Part shown: piece by piece, positions 1-7,550 of the stretch | Layout: each line of letters opens with the position of its first letter | How positions within the stretch are numbered: position 1 is the first letter of the stretch | NCBI GenBank assembly: GCA_016840945.1 | Contig: JAEORJ010000140.1 | Location: 1-14,354, forward strand | Direction of reading: 5' to 3' | Origin: Candidatus Gerdarchaeota archaeon | Lineage (GTDB): Archaea > Asgardarchaeota > Heimdallarchaeia > JABLTI01 | DNA: 14,354 bases | Position numbers and translations under genes: made by a program | The notes under the pieces: model-generated | The model's input: only the letters and a program-made list of their open reading frames with translations | What the model was told of the DNA's origin: nothing | The model's database searches: none

Positions 1-612
1 AGAATAATTCATTCCTTTGAAGTAATACATTCACCAACAAGTCGTTTAGAAGGCTTCTTTCTAGAAAATTATATTGAAATTGATATGGGTTTTCAACCAG
101 AGAGCAAACTATACCCCCATAGGAAAAATTGGCAAGTACTTTATGATGCCACTGGTAAGTTAGATGAAATTATGACTACTAGTTGGGAACGGCTACAAAA
201 AGAAGAAGATTTGCTAGCTAAATTCACACATACCGTTAGTGGTAGTTGGTACTATATCAATCAAGCTTTAATTGCACTTGCTCGAGGTAATTATTGGCAA
301 GCATTATTTGAAATTGAAACTATAAGAAATGATATAGTCAATATTGCTAGTTTACCAGAAAAGCTTAGAGTAAAAAGTTACCAAGAAACTGAAAAATTAC
401 CATCATCATTACTAAAAGATTTGGAAGGATTACTCAATTTATCATTAAACAAAGATGTACTTTTCAAAGCTATTAAACAAGCCACTAAGATTTACTATAG
501 AGAAGCTAAAAAGATTAGCAAATCATTAAATGGCCCAGACTATAGCTATCTCGAGAAAAGAATGTTAGAGTTGCTAACTTTTTTTGAAAATGAATTATTT
601 CCTTCTCCTTAG
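1..612 (+). CDS. Nucleotidyltransferase-family protein, 5'-truncated by window edge
   Basis: The reading frame is open from base 1 to the TAG at 610-612, so the true start lies upstream; the first in-window ATG (85) would cut through a conserved strand. The visible N-terminal part ends in a beta strand reading IEIDMGF (around 73-93), which fits the strand carrying the last catalytic carboxylate of the NTP-transferase fold. Next comes NWQVLYDATGKLDEI, typical of aminoglycoside-nucleotidyltransferase-like proteins (W-x-VL-[FY]-D-x-T-G). The rest is helical, with an ALARGNYWQALFEIETIRN segment like the KNTase/HEPN-type C-terminal domain of these enzymes. Such proteins transfer a nucleotide to a small molecule or a macromolecule; the substrate cannot be read here. 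The Gly-Ser and first Asp motifs of the active site would lie outside the window. No signal peptide or membrane segment is visible. The gene ends 134 bp before the next one. Confidence 0.55.
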   Translation, partial: RIIHSFEVIHSPTSRLEGFFLENYIEIDMGFQPESKLYPHRKNWQVLYDATGKLDEIMTTSWERLQKEEDLLAKFTHTVSGSWYYINQALIALARGNYWQALFEIETIRNDIVNIASLPEKLRVKSYQETEKLPSSLLKDLEGLLNLSLNKDVLFKAIKQATKIYYREAKKISKSLNGPDYSYLEKRMLELLTFFENELFPSP

Positions 613-670
613 CTATACATAAAGTAAAATGAAAATTTAACTAAGGTATTTTGATAGATTTTTTAATTTC

Positions 671-707
671 TAAGAATTATTATACAACAATAACTAATCA
701 ATTCTTA
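671..707. repeat. Imperfect inverted repeat upstream of the 747 gene
   Basis: TAAGAATT (671-678) is mirrored by AATTCTTA (700-707) around a 21-nt loop; after one mismatch three more T-A pairs can form outside. It sits between the nucleotidyltransferase stop and the SD of the next gene, so it could be a weak terminator or an operator. The AT-only composition makes chance plausible. Confidence 0.2.
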
Positions 708-733
708 AAAAGTCATAAAAATAATTCATTGAT

Positions 734-738
734 AGGAG
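734..738 (+). promoter_or_regulatory. Shine-Dalgarno site deciding the 747 start
   Basis: AGGAG lies 8 nt before the ATG at 747. It favours this ATG over an in-frame TTG at 651, which has no comparable site and would add a 32-residue extension unlike the family. Confidence 0.6.
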
Positions 739-746
739 TAGAAATT

Positions 747-1178
747 ATGGAACAATATGAGAAAATGATGATTCATTTGATGGAAGGATTTGATGAACAT
801 CTTGAATCAGAAAAGAAGATTATCTTACTAGAAGAATGTGGGCGAAAATGCATACAAGATAGACGTGTAGAACTTATTCAAGATGCTAAAAAAGCCTATC
901 AAGAATCAAATGATATGAACGATTTTCTAAAGCGATTAAGTGTTATCTATCCTAGCTTACATGTTTCTGATGATGAAGTAGCTTTTATCTGGGAAGATTG
1001 CGGATGCCCTATAATTGGGAAGATTCCACCAGGTGAGATTTCACCCACTATTTGTTATTGCTCTCGAGGTTGGGTGAAAGAACTACTCAAAGCAGCAACT
1101 GGGAAATCTGTTGAAGTTATCATTGATGAAGCTATTACAAAAGGTGATCCTCACTGCAAACTTAGAGTAGTTTTTTAG
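747..1178 (+). CDS. Small cysteine-rich protein, V4R/ATC-hydrolase-like fold
   Basis: A 143-residue soluble protein starting at the ATG with a good SD. An in-frame TTG 96 bp upstream is a less likely start. It has an N-terminal helical part with a CGRKC motif and a C-terminal half carrying CGCPIIGKIPP, CYCSRGWVK and a terminal KGDPHCKLRV strand. The pattern 'C-x-CS-x-GW, then G-x-xVxVxxxxSIxxGDxxC' is familiar from small proteins related to the V4R domain and to L-2-amino-thiazoline-4-carboxylate hydrolase-like families (DUF6144-type). In these the conserved Cys residues probably bind a metal or small ligand. I assign fold and family only; no reaction can be stated. Seven cysteines in 143 residues suggest metal or redox chemistry. 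The flavin reductase-like gene follows 60 bp downstream on the same strand, but that gene has its own possible promoter. Confidence 0.5.
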   Translation: MEQYEKMMIHLMEGFDEHLESEKKIILLEECGRKCIQDRRVELIQDAKKAYQESNDMNDFLKRLSVIYPSLHVSDDEVAFIWEDCGCPIIGKIPPGEISPTICYCSRGWVKELLKAATGKSVEVIIDEAITKGDPHCKLRVVF

Positions 1179-1208
1179 GAATAATTAGAAAACCAGATTG
1201 TTGATTAA

Positions 1209-1216
1209 TTTTAAAG
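1209..1216 (+). promoter_or_regulatory. Possible TATA box for the flavin reductase gene
   Basis: TTTTAAAG, preceded by an A/T stretch, is centred about 26 bp upstream of the ATG at 1239, the spacing expected for a leaderless archaeal transcript. There is no SD before that ATG. The motif is short and AT-rich, so this is tentative. Confidence 0.3.
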
Positions 1217-1238
1217 AAGTTAATAAAAAACATTATTT

Positions 1239-1745
1239 ATGTCATTTATAGAAATACACCCAAGAGAAATAACAACTAATGTTATTAAATTAATTGGAAG
1301 AGAATGGATGCTTATAACCTCAGGTTCAAAGGAGCACTATAATATGATGACTGCCTCCTGGGGGGGTTTAGGTATTTTATGGTATAAACCTGTTTGTTTT
1401 ATCTTTGTTCGACAAAGTCGTTATACCTATCAGTTCCTTGAAAAAAATGACCATTTTAGCATTGGCTTCTTTACTGAAGACTATAAACCAGTGCTTAATT
1501 TACTTGGATCAAAATCTGCTCGTGAAATCAATAAAATGAAGGAAGTTGATCTTACACCAATAGATGATTCAAAAACAATCTATTTTGAAGAGTCACGTAT
1601 GGTACTCATATGTAAAAAACTCTATCACCATGATATTGCCAATGAGAACTTTGTGTCTGAAATAAGAGATGATATCTACAAAGATAATGATTTTCATCGA
1701 ATGTACATATGTGAAATCGAAAAATGCCTTATCAAAAGTGAATAA
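1239..1745 (+). CDS. Flavin reductase-like, FMN-binding split-barrel protein
   Basis: A 168-residue protein of the flavin reductase-like family. The split-barrel FMN-binding core is marked by NMMTASWGGLGILW (residues 35-48), followed by PVCFIFVRQSRYTYQFLE (51-68), where the R-x-x-RYTY stretch is characteristic of this family. A GSKSAREINKM segment (90-100) and a closing DFHRMYICEIEKCL strand (151-164) complete the domain. The length is normal for a single-domain member. These proteins bind FMN and pass electrons from a reduced nicotinamide or from a partner protein; the acceptor is unknown. No signal peptide or transmembrane helix is present, so it is cytoplasmic. It ends in two consecutive in-frame stop codons (TAA TAA, 1743-1748). 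The next gene, metG, is convergent, and a hairpin lies between the two. Confidence 0.85.
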   Translation: MSFIEIHPREITTNVIKLIGREWMLITSGSKEHYNMMTASWGGLGILWYKPVCFIFVRQSRYTYQFLEKNDHFSIGFFTEDYKPVLNLLGSKSAREINKMKEVDLTPIDDSKTIYFEESRMVLICKKLYHHDIANENFVSEIRDDIYKDNDFHRMYICEIEKCLIKSE

Positions 1746-1798
1746 TAAATCAAGTTATTCTTTACTGATATTTTTCTATTTTTAACTAAGATAATCCA

Positions 1799-1842
1799 AA
1801 ATAGGAATCTGTATAAACAATTCCTATTTCAGTATTTTTTTT
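1799..1842. terminator. Hairpin plus T-run between convergent genes
   Basis: AAATAGGAAT (1799-1808) is perfectly complementary to ATTCCTATTT (1820-1829). Inside, TGT (1810-1812) pairs with ACA (1817-1819) after a single bulged C, leaving an ATAA loop: a 13-bp stem in all. On the plus strand a run of eight T follows (1835-1842). Being between the flavin reductase (+) and metG (-) stops, it could end transcription from either side, more convincingly from the plus strand because of the T-run. Confidence 0.5.
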
Positions 1843-1867
1843 CCAATAATTCCAGCTAAAGTATTTC

Positions 1868-3565
1868 TCATTTTGCAGCTCTATAATCCTTTAACTTCTT
1901 TTCAAGTGTTTTAGCATTAACTTTTGAAAAGAATGGCTTCACTTTTGATATCACTTGCCCTTTTAGAGTGTCTCTCAATGATAATTCATCAAGATTATAT
2001 TCAATTATTAACCTATCATACCCTAATTCTTCCCATAATTTCTCTGATGTTGAAGGAATAATAGGCCAGAATAGTACTGCTAATATTTCAACTATTTTTG
2101 CAGATAAATTAAGGATGGTTGCAGTCTTTTCAAGATCAGTTTTTTTCGTGTGCCATGGCTCAGAGTTTGAAAAATATTGATTGCCTAAACGAGCTATATC
2201 AATAGCACATTCTGCAGCATTTTTTAGAGAGAAGTTATTCATTGCTTCTTTATACTCGTTAATTTTCATTTCAATAGATTGTAGTAGTTCAATCTCTACA
2301 TCATCTAATGTATGTCGTTCTGGAATTTTTGAATCGAACTGTTTATTGATGAATGATAGTGTTCTGTTGATAAAGTTCCCTAAAACATCATTCAAATCCT
2401 TGTTAATGCTTATAGCAAACTCATCCCAATCAAAGATTAAATCTTTCAATTCAGGTCTATTAGCGATCAGATAATAGCGCCAATAATCAGTTGGTAGCAA
2501 TTCCACTGCTTCATCACTCCAAATACCTATCCCGGACGATTTGGAGAATGGTCCTTCTTTGAACACAAGAAAATTGGTTGCTGATATTGAATGGGGTAAT
2601 GGATAAGAGTCACCATTAGCTAATAGCAAAGCAGGGAATAATAATGCATGGAAGATAATATTATCCTTACCTAAACAAAAGACTGTCTTTGTTTCTTTAT
2701 CTAACCAGAATTTCTTGTAATAGTCTAGTTGATTATTTTCATTTGCTATATGATTAACAGTACTAACATAACCGAGAACATTTTCAAACCAGACATAGAG
2801 GACTTTATCAGAAAATTCTTCGCCAAAAATTGGTCCAATATTTATCCCCCAACTCATATCTCGAGAGATAGGTCTTTCAACCAACCCTTCATCAATCAAA
2901 CTTAGGATTTTTTGTTTGGCAAATAAAGGAATTTGATTATTATCATCGATAAATCGTCGTATCTCTTCAGATAACCTTGGTAAATCAAAATACCAATGTT
3001 TGGTGTTTTTTAATACCGGTGATTTCTTACAAGTAGCACAATAAGGATTAATTAAATCAACAGGTTTGAGAATAGTTTCACAATCAGGATTATTACATTG
3101 ATCACCCCGAGATCCTACATGACCACATTTAGGGCATGTTCCTTCTACAAACCGATCTGTTAGGACTCTCTTGCAAGAATTACAATAAAATTGTTCTGAG
3201 TCTTGAAGCTTGTAAAAACCATTTTCATGGATTTTCTTGTGGAAATCTTGTACAAACGAAATATGATTTTCATTACTTGTTATAGTATATTTATCAAATT
3301 CTATGTTCCATTTTTCCAACAACTCTAAAACAATTTTATGGTACTTCAGCGATAGCTCATGAGGAGTTAATCCTTCTCGTTCTGCTGCTACAACAATAGG
3401 TGTGCCATGTGCATCAGAACCGCTTACATAAACAACTTCTTTCTGTCGTAATTTCAAATATCTTGTAATAACATCTCCACTAAGAAGATGCAAGAAGGTT
3501 CCAAGATGAGGAACCGAATTCACATATGGCCAAGCAGCTGTTACAATCCATTTATTTTCACTCAT
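1868..3565 (-). CDS. metG: Methionyl-tRNA synthetase
   Basis: Charges tRNA-Met with methionine in the cytoplasm (class I synthetase). The HIGH motif is HLGT (residues 20-23) in AWPYVNSVPHLGT. The connective-peptide region has four cysteine pairs or near pairs: C128/C131, C144/C147, C157/C162 and C176/C179, the two-zinc-knuckle arrangement of archaeal-type MetRS. GKDNIIFH (299-306) is the conserved methionine-pocket segment. The KMSKS loop reads GPFSKSSG (338-345), so the first Lys of the signature is Pro while the key second Lys (K342) is kept. The anticodon-binding domain starts at NDVLGNFINRT (392-402). At 565 residues it lacks the C-terminal EMAP-II-like tRNA-binding domain, which archaea often encode separately. 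The ATG is preceded by GAGGTG at suitable spacing. An upstream small ORF overlaps its start by 8 nt. Confidence 0.96.
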   Translation of the reverse strand: MSENKWIVTAAWPYVNSVPHLGTFLHLLSGDVITRYLKLRQKEVVYVSGSDAHGTPIVVAAEREGLTPHELSLKYHKIVLELLEKWNIEFDKYTITSNENHISFVQDFHKKIHENGFYKLQDSEQFYCNSCKRVLTDRFVEGTCPKCGHVGSRGDQCNNPDCETILKPVDLINPYCATCKKSPVLKNTKHWYFDLPRLSEEIRRFIDDNNQIPLFAKQKILSLIDEGLVERPISRDMSWGINIGPIFGEEFSDKVLYVWFENVLGYVSTVNHIANENNQLDYYKKFWLDKETKTVFCLGKDNIIFHALLFPALLLANGDSYPLPHSISATNFLVFKEGPFSKSSGIGIWSDEAVELLPTDYWRYYLIANRPELKDLIFDWDEFAISINKDLNDVLGNFINRTLSFINKQFDSKIPERHTLDDVEIELLQSIEMKINEYKEAMNNFSLKNAAECAIDIARLGNQYFSNSEPWHTKKTDLEKTATILNLSAKIVEILAVLFWPIIPSTSEKLWEELGYDRLIIEYNLDELSLRDTLKGQVISKVKPFFSKVNAKTLEKKLKDYRAAK

Positions 3566-3761
3566 TTTTTATTACACCTCTTTGTTTAGTGCACCTTATA
3601 CCAAATAATCCTGAAATAATAATTTCAAAAATAACTACAGCTTCCACTGTTAATTTGGGGTAAAGGTTGTTAAGAATAGTTAATTTACTATTATTGGGAT
3701 CATTATCAGTTTTATAATAATTAACAAGTCGAGAAAGTCGAAGTATGATAAGCCATTTCAT
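3558..3761 (-). CDS. Doubtful 67-residue membrane-like protein overlapping the metG start
   Basis: A 67-codon frame from an ATG at 3761 to a TGA at 3560-3558, overlapping metG by 8 nt (ATGAGTGA), which would suit translational coupling. GAGGG precedes the ATG, but only 3 nt away, which is close for an SD. The protein begins MKWLIILRLSRLVNYYK and has one hydrophobic stretch, VEAVVIFEIIISGLFGI (39-55), that could span a membrane. I recognise no family. It may instead be an untranslated leader of metG that happens to be open. Evidence for it is the overlap geometry only. Confidence 0.3.
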   Translation of the reverse strand: MKWLIILRLSRLVNYYKTDNDPNNSKLTILNNLYPKLTVEAVVIFEIIISGLFGIRCTKQRGVIKNE

Positions 3762-3891
3762 GATCCCTCATGGATATCACCATTATTTTCTTCTCAAATT
3801 CTTTTAATAAAGTTATTGCCTATATGGGTTTATCTTGAAAGAATACCTGATTAATATTTTCTTTTCAGCATTCAGTGGTTTTATGATTATA

Positions 3892-5466
3892 TCATCTATT
3901 TGATGACTTTCTTTTAAACTTAGAATAAAATGTTGATAGAATGAGTATGAAGAATAAAAATGAACAAATAAAAACACCATTGATTCCAATATTAGTAGTT
4001 GTTTCATTCAACGAGAATTTACAAATAAAGGTATCAAAATCGCCTCCTTTATAGACATCTTGATAAGGATTTACTAAAGGAAAGGTGCTAGAACTAGTAT
4101 GACCACCCATAAAAATGCTATTTGTAATAGGTTCCAAAATTATCCCTAAAGAATAATCCGATCCGTATCCACCAAAGAAAGTTGCTATTTGTTTTAATTG
4201 ACCTTCATCTGACATCTTAACAATAAATACATCCAAACTACCTTTGTAATTTTGATATTTATTAAGAGTTGGAAAATCTGTTGACCCAGTCGTTCCTGTT
4301 ATAACTAAATCATTATAATTATCAATTATAACTCCATGGGCGCCTTCATAACCGACTCCTCCTAGAAAAGTAGCAAACTGTAGAGTGTAATCTTCGCCAT
4401 CTATTTTGGATACAAAACCATCTGTTTCTCCTCCACCATATGATGATTGAAATGCATTTAAAATCGGAAAATCTACTGAATTGGTTTCACCAATATATAT
4501 TATATCATCATTACTATCTACAATTAATTTAGCTAATCCCCATTGTCTGTTCCCCCCAAAATAACTGCTAAAGAGTAAGTTGGTTCCATCTGAACTAATC
4601 TTTGCTATATAGTTATCATAAGTACTAACGCTTTTATTTTGAAAGTTATTAACAAGGGGTAAGTCTTCAGAGCTAGTATAACCACAGAAGATAACATTGT
4701 TATCTGAATCAAGGTTCATACTTCTAATATTATCAAAATCATTTCCACCAAAATAAGTTGAGTAAAATACTGTTTGACCATCACTACTCATTTTGGTCAA
4801 AAAGGCATCAGTTGAATTCTTAATTGTTGGTTGATAAGTGCCTATTGTTGCCTGTAGCGTTTCAGATTCAGTACTACCCATAAGATAAATATTATCTGAA
4901 GAATCTAATGCTAGACTAGCTACCCAATTATTAGTACCGCAAATATAAGTTGAAAACAAAAGCTCTTGACCGTCTGCACTAAATTTCGAGAGAAAAACAT
5001 CTCTTTCGCTAGCGCTTTTTGTATCATTTAAAGCATTCTTCATTGGAAAATCAGCACTATCTGTTGTTCCTGTGATTATTATATTACCTTCACTATCAAG
5101 TGCAACATCAAAAACAATATCATTACCGCTCCCACCAAAATATGTAGAATAAAGAAGTTCTTGCCCATCAGAACTAAACTTGAATATTATTCCATCATCA
5201 AGTCCATTATTAGAGATCTGATATGGATTTACTAGAGGAAAATCTGTGGAATCGGTTTTAGTAGCCATTAAAATATTTCCTTCTGTATCTAACACTATAT
5301 TCCCTGTTCCATCTTCTCCATTTCCCCCTATCAAAGTAGAAAATTCGATATTAAGAGGGCAAGTATTTTCTGTACTTGTATTTGCTTTTGTTTCTATGCC
5401 AATTAAGATAACATTCAATAAAAACAATATTAAAAAAATTGAATTGAATTTAATTTTATTACTCAT
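3892..5466 (-). CDS. Secreted, membrane-anchored SBBP-repeat beta-propeller protein
   Basis: A 524-residue protein probably displayed on the outer cell face. Residues 6-24 form a hydrophobic signal peptide. It then has seven SBBP-type repeats whose S/A-T-[YF]-x-GG signatures begin near residues 43, 107, 172, 236, 300, 365 and 428, a regular 63-65 residue period. Each repeat runs STYFGGxGxD, LDSxGNIxxxGxTxSxDFP, then DxFxxKxSxDGQ. Seven units suggest a seven-bladed propeller, though the fold is inferred. A hydrophobic segment (about 496-514) followed by the basic tail KFKRKSSNR would anchor it in the membrane, inside-positive. The start is well supported by GGAGGAG (5475-5481) upstream. SBBP proteins are common in bacteria and archaea; the ligand is not known, and adhesion or polymer binding are guesses. 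The gene is divergent from the serine hydrolase and not obviously in an operon. Confidence 0.85.
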   Translation of the reverse strand: MSNKIKFNSIFLILFLLNVILIGIETKANTSTENTCPLNIEFSTLIGGNGEDGTGNIVLDTEGNILMATKTDSTDFPLVNPYQISNNGLDDGIIFKFSSDGQELLYSTYFGGSGNDIVFDVALDSEGNIIITGTTDSADFPMKNALNDTKSASERDVFLSKFSADGQELLFSTYICGTNNWVASLALDSSDNIYLMGSTESETLQATIGTYQPTIKNSTDAFLTKMSSDGQTVFYSTYFGGNDFDNIRSMNLDSDNNVIFCGYTSSEDLPLVNNFQNKSVSTYDNYIAKISSDGTNLLFSSYFGGNRQWGLAKLIVDSNDDIIYIGETNSVDFPILNAFQSSYGGGETDGFVSKIDGEDYTLQFATFLGGVGYEGAHGVIIDNYNDLVITGTTGSTDFPTLNKYQNYKGSLDVFIVKMSDEGQLKQIATFFGGYGSDYSLGIILEPITNSIFMGGHTSSSTFPLVNPYQDVYKGGDFDTFICKFSLNETTTNIGINGVFICSFLFFILILSTFYSKFKRKSSNR

Positions 5467-5474
5467 CTTGACAA

Positions 5475-5481
5475 CTCCTCC
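5475..5481 (-). promoter_or_regulatory. Strong Shine-Dalgarno site of the SBBP gene
   Basis: On the minus strand GGAGGAG ends 8 nt before the ATG at 5466. It is a near-perfect anti-SD match and fixes the start directly before the signal peptide. Confidence 0.7.
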
Positions 5482-5531
5482 AATATAATCTCTCCCTCTG
5501 ATATCAAATTATGAATATATCAATCACAGCA

Positions 5532-5543
5532 TTTTTTTAAACC
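5532..5543 (-). promoter_or_regulatory. Possible TATA box for the SBBP gene
   Basis: On the minus strand GGTTTAAAAAAA resembles an archaeal TATA box. A start about 26 bp further on would give a leader of roughly 45 nt that includes the SD. The choice among AT-rich candidates is not firm. Confidence 0.3.
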
Positions 5544-5640
5544 ATCTTAACAGTCTTAAAAATAACACAAATTGCTATTTACTTCAATGTAATTCAATAA
5601 AATATAGGTAACATTTTGTGTTCTCATATTGTGTGTCCGT

Positions 5641-5649
5641 TTTATAAAG
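5641..5649 (+). promoter_or_regulatory. TATA box for the serine hydrolase (leaderless start)
   Basis: TTTATAAAG matches the archaeal TATA consensus and is centred about 26 bp upstream of the ATG at 5671, which has no SD. Transcription would begin at or next to that ATG. It argues against a TTG at 5629, which would lie upstream of the promoter box. Confidence 0.5.
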
Positions 5650-5670
5650 ATAATTTTGCCTAATTTATAT

Positions 5671-7467
5671 ATGACAGAGATTAGAGATTTTATTGGCGAA
5701 TTGAGAAATGATATCGAGAAAACAATCAATGAGAATAAAATTCCGGGATTAGCAATTTCACTTGTTGATGAGAGGGATATTTTGTGGTTAGAGTGTTTTG
5801 GTTTTACTGATCTAGAAACAAAGAACAAAATTAATCCTAATACTATTTTCAGCATTCAATCTATAGGTAAAGTATTTACAACTGTAGGATTTATGCGAGC
5901 AGTTACCAAAGGATTGATTTCTCTCGATGATAAATTACTGGATTATTATCCTGAGTTCACAGTTAATAGTAGATATGGTGATCCACAAGTTGAAAAAATA
6001 ACTTTTAGGCACTTATTAGCACATTATGCAGGTTTTACACATCGATCAAAAGTTGGTGGGGAATATGATCAAACAGAACCTACATGGATTGAATATATTC
6101 GTAGTATTTCAGATACATGGTTGCGCTATCCTGTTGGCGATAGATTCCTTTATTCAAATCTTGGAATGTCTTTAGCTGCATATGGCCTTGAGAAAGTAAG
6201 TGGATTAAATTTTCCTGAATATATTAATCAAGAGATTTGTAAGCCATTAGAGATAACATCTTTGGTCTATGGTAAAAAAGCTAGTTTAAAAAACAAAAAT
6301 CGCGCAATTGGTTATAATTCAGGGCGTATAGCTGAATATTCTAATATGATTTTTTATGGTGCTGGGGGACAATTTATTTCAATCAAAGATATGTCACGAT
6401 TTGTACAATTTCTTTTGAATGAAGGAACAATTGATGGGGAGGTTCTTATCAAAAAAGATTTGTTAGATGAAATGGCTAAAATGCAATTTGATACAAGAGA
6501 AGCAAAGAAATACTATGGTCTTGGGTTATATGTTGATAAAGAAATAATAGATGGTTTAGAAATTCGTTGTCATGAAGGAGGGGGGTATGGATTTAATGCT
6601 TATATAGCTTGGAATATGGTGTATAAGATTGGTGTAATAATTCTCACAAACTCTTACCCTTCACAAATAGCATTGAAAATTGGCAGCAGTGCATTACATT
6701 CACTTTTGAAATATAAAGGTGCAGAAATACCTGCTCCTCAAATTCTTACCCTTGAATCTTTTATACCTAAACCTAAAATTACCGTTGATAGTAATGTATT
6801 GCGAAAATTAGAAGGATTATATTCCATAACAGGTGGTAGTTTTGTATTCAAAATCACCGATAATAAACCTATTGTAATTTTCCAAGGTAAGGAAATTCCA
6901 TTATATAGTCACAGTGAAACAGAATTCAGTACTGATATTTCCATTGGAATAAAATTTCTTCTTGATGATCAAAACAAACCTTTTGCAGCTGATGTTTTAC
7001 TTCCTGAAGGAGTTGTTCGAAGATTAGATTATCAAAAACCAATTGTGGAAGAGGTTTTTGGTGAAAATAAAAGCTCTTGGGAAAAATTTGTAGGATTATA
7101 TTCAGGTACTTATTTAGGTGACCCACTTTATTTTGCAGTTAATATTGATAATGGTCATCTGAAGATTTTATTAAATAATAAAGGTGAAATCTTAACAGAA
7201 TATAATAACAATATTTTCTTCGCTAATGATGAGCGAGCAGTAATATTCTATGACAAATATTTCTATTATGACAACATTAAGATGAATCGTTTAGATAATC
7301 CTGTACCACCGCTCATTACATTAGCTCAAAAAGATCCAAAACATCGTTTTCTATCAAAAATGAAAATCAAAGAGCTTTATTTTAATCTCAAATTTCTCAA
7401 AAGAGAAAAAGAAGCAGATGGAACAGCTGAACTATTATTTTCTCTCTACCCTGAAGAGAAGAATTAG
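5671..7467 (+). CDS. Serine hydrolase, beta-lactamase/PBP-like family
   Basis: A 598-residue protein of the class C beta-lactamase-like serine hydrolase family. All three catalytic motifs are present: SIGK (S64-x-x-K67, nucleophile and general base), YSN (Y161-S-N163) and HEGG (H301-x-G303, replacing KTG). Supporting segments are TFRHLLAHYAGF (111-122) and GAGGQFISIKDMSRF (230-244). After the catalytic domain (about 1-360) the protein has two similar C-terminal beta-rich modules, opening GLYSITGGSFVFKI and GLYSGTYLGDPLYFAV, like the accessory domains found in esterase and peptidase members. There is no signal peptide, so it probably acts in the cytoplasm; a peptide or ester substrate is more likely than a beta-lactam. 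The ATG is chosen over an upstream TTG (5629) because a TATA box lies between them. The stop is followed by an inverted repeat. Confidence 0.88.
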   Translation: MTEIRDFIGELRNDIEKTINENKIPGLAISLVDERDILWLECFGFTDLETKNKINPNTIFSIQSIGKVFTTVGFMRAVTKGLISLDDKLLDYYPEFTVNSRYGDPQVEKITFRHLLAHYAGFTHRSKVGGEYDQTEPTWIEYIRSISDTWLRYPVGDRFLYSNLGMSLAAYGLEKVSGLNFPEYINQEICKPLEITSLVYGKKASLKNKNRAIGYNSGRIAEYSNMIFYGAGGQFISIKDMSRFVQFLLNEGTIDGEVLIKKDLLDEMAKMQFDTREAKKYYGLGLYVDKEIIDGLEIRCHEGGGYGFNAYIAWNMVYKIGVIILTNSYPSQIALKIGSSALHSLLKYKGAEIPAPQILTLESFIPKPKITVDSNVLRKLEGLYSITGGSFVFKITDNKPIVIFQGKEIPLYSHSETEFSTDISIGIKFLLDDQNKPFAADVLLPEGVVRRLDYQKPIVEEVFGENKSSWEKFVGLYSGTYLGDPLYFAVNIDNGHLKILLNNKGEILTEYNNNIFFANDERAVIFYDKYFYYDNIKMNRLDNPVPPLITLAQKDPKHRFLSKMKIKELYFNLKFLKREKEADGTAELLFSLYPEEKN

Positions 7468-7505
7468 TTATTCAGTCAAATATCATAAAAAAATCCTATA
7501 AAATT

Positions 7506-7544
7506 TAAAACTAAAAATCAACTTAAATCTTATTTTTAGTTTTA
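7506..7544. repeat. Perfect 13-bp inverted repeat next to the ABC operon promoter
   Basis: TAAAACTAAAAAT (7506-7518) is exactly mirrored by ATTTTTAGTTTTA (7532-7544) around a 13-nt spacer. It lies 39 bp after the serine hydrolase stop and its right arm runs into the TATA-like sequence of the exporter operon. It may be a terminator hairpin for the upstream gene, an operator for a dimeric regulator, or both. Confidence 0.5.
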
Positions 7545-7550
7545 TATAAT
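7541..7550 (+). promoter_or_regulatory. Probable TATA box of the ABC exporter operon
   Basis: TTTATATAAT fits the archaeal TATA consensus. A start about 26 bp downstream would leave a leader of roughly 75 nt containing the SD GAGG (7633-7636) before the ATG at 7644. Confidence 0.4.

Noticed and set aside
651..746. TTG-initiated N-terminal extension of the small cysteine-rich protein
   Set aside because: A good SD before the ATG at 747 and the absence of family-like sequence in the extension favour the shorter protein.
3762..3891. 130-bp gap between the SBBP stop and the small ORF before metG
   Set aside because: Checked for RNA genes or hairpins; only AT-rich sequence and weak TATA-like stretches were found.
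3813..4007. Minus-strand frame overlapping the end of the SBBP gene
   Set aside because: It is out of frame with the SBBP C-terminus; its hydrophobic look comes from the anchor-coding sequence.
5246..5488. Plus-strand reading frame opposite the start of the SBBP gene
   Set aside because: It is antisense to the signal peptide and first repeat of a well-supported gene and shows no family features.
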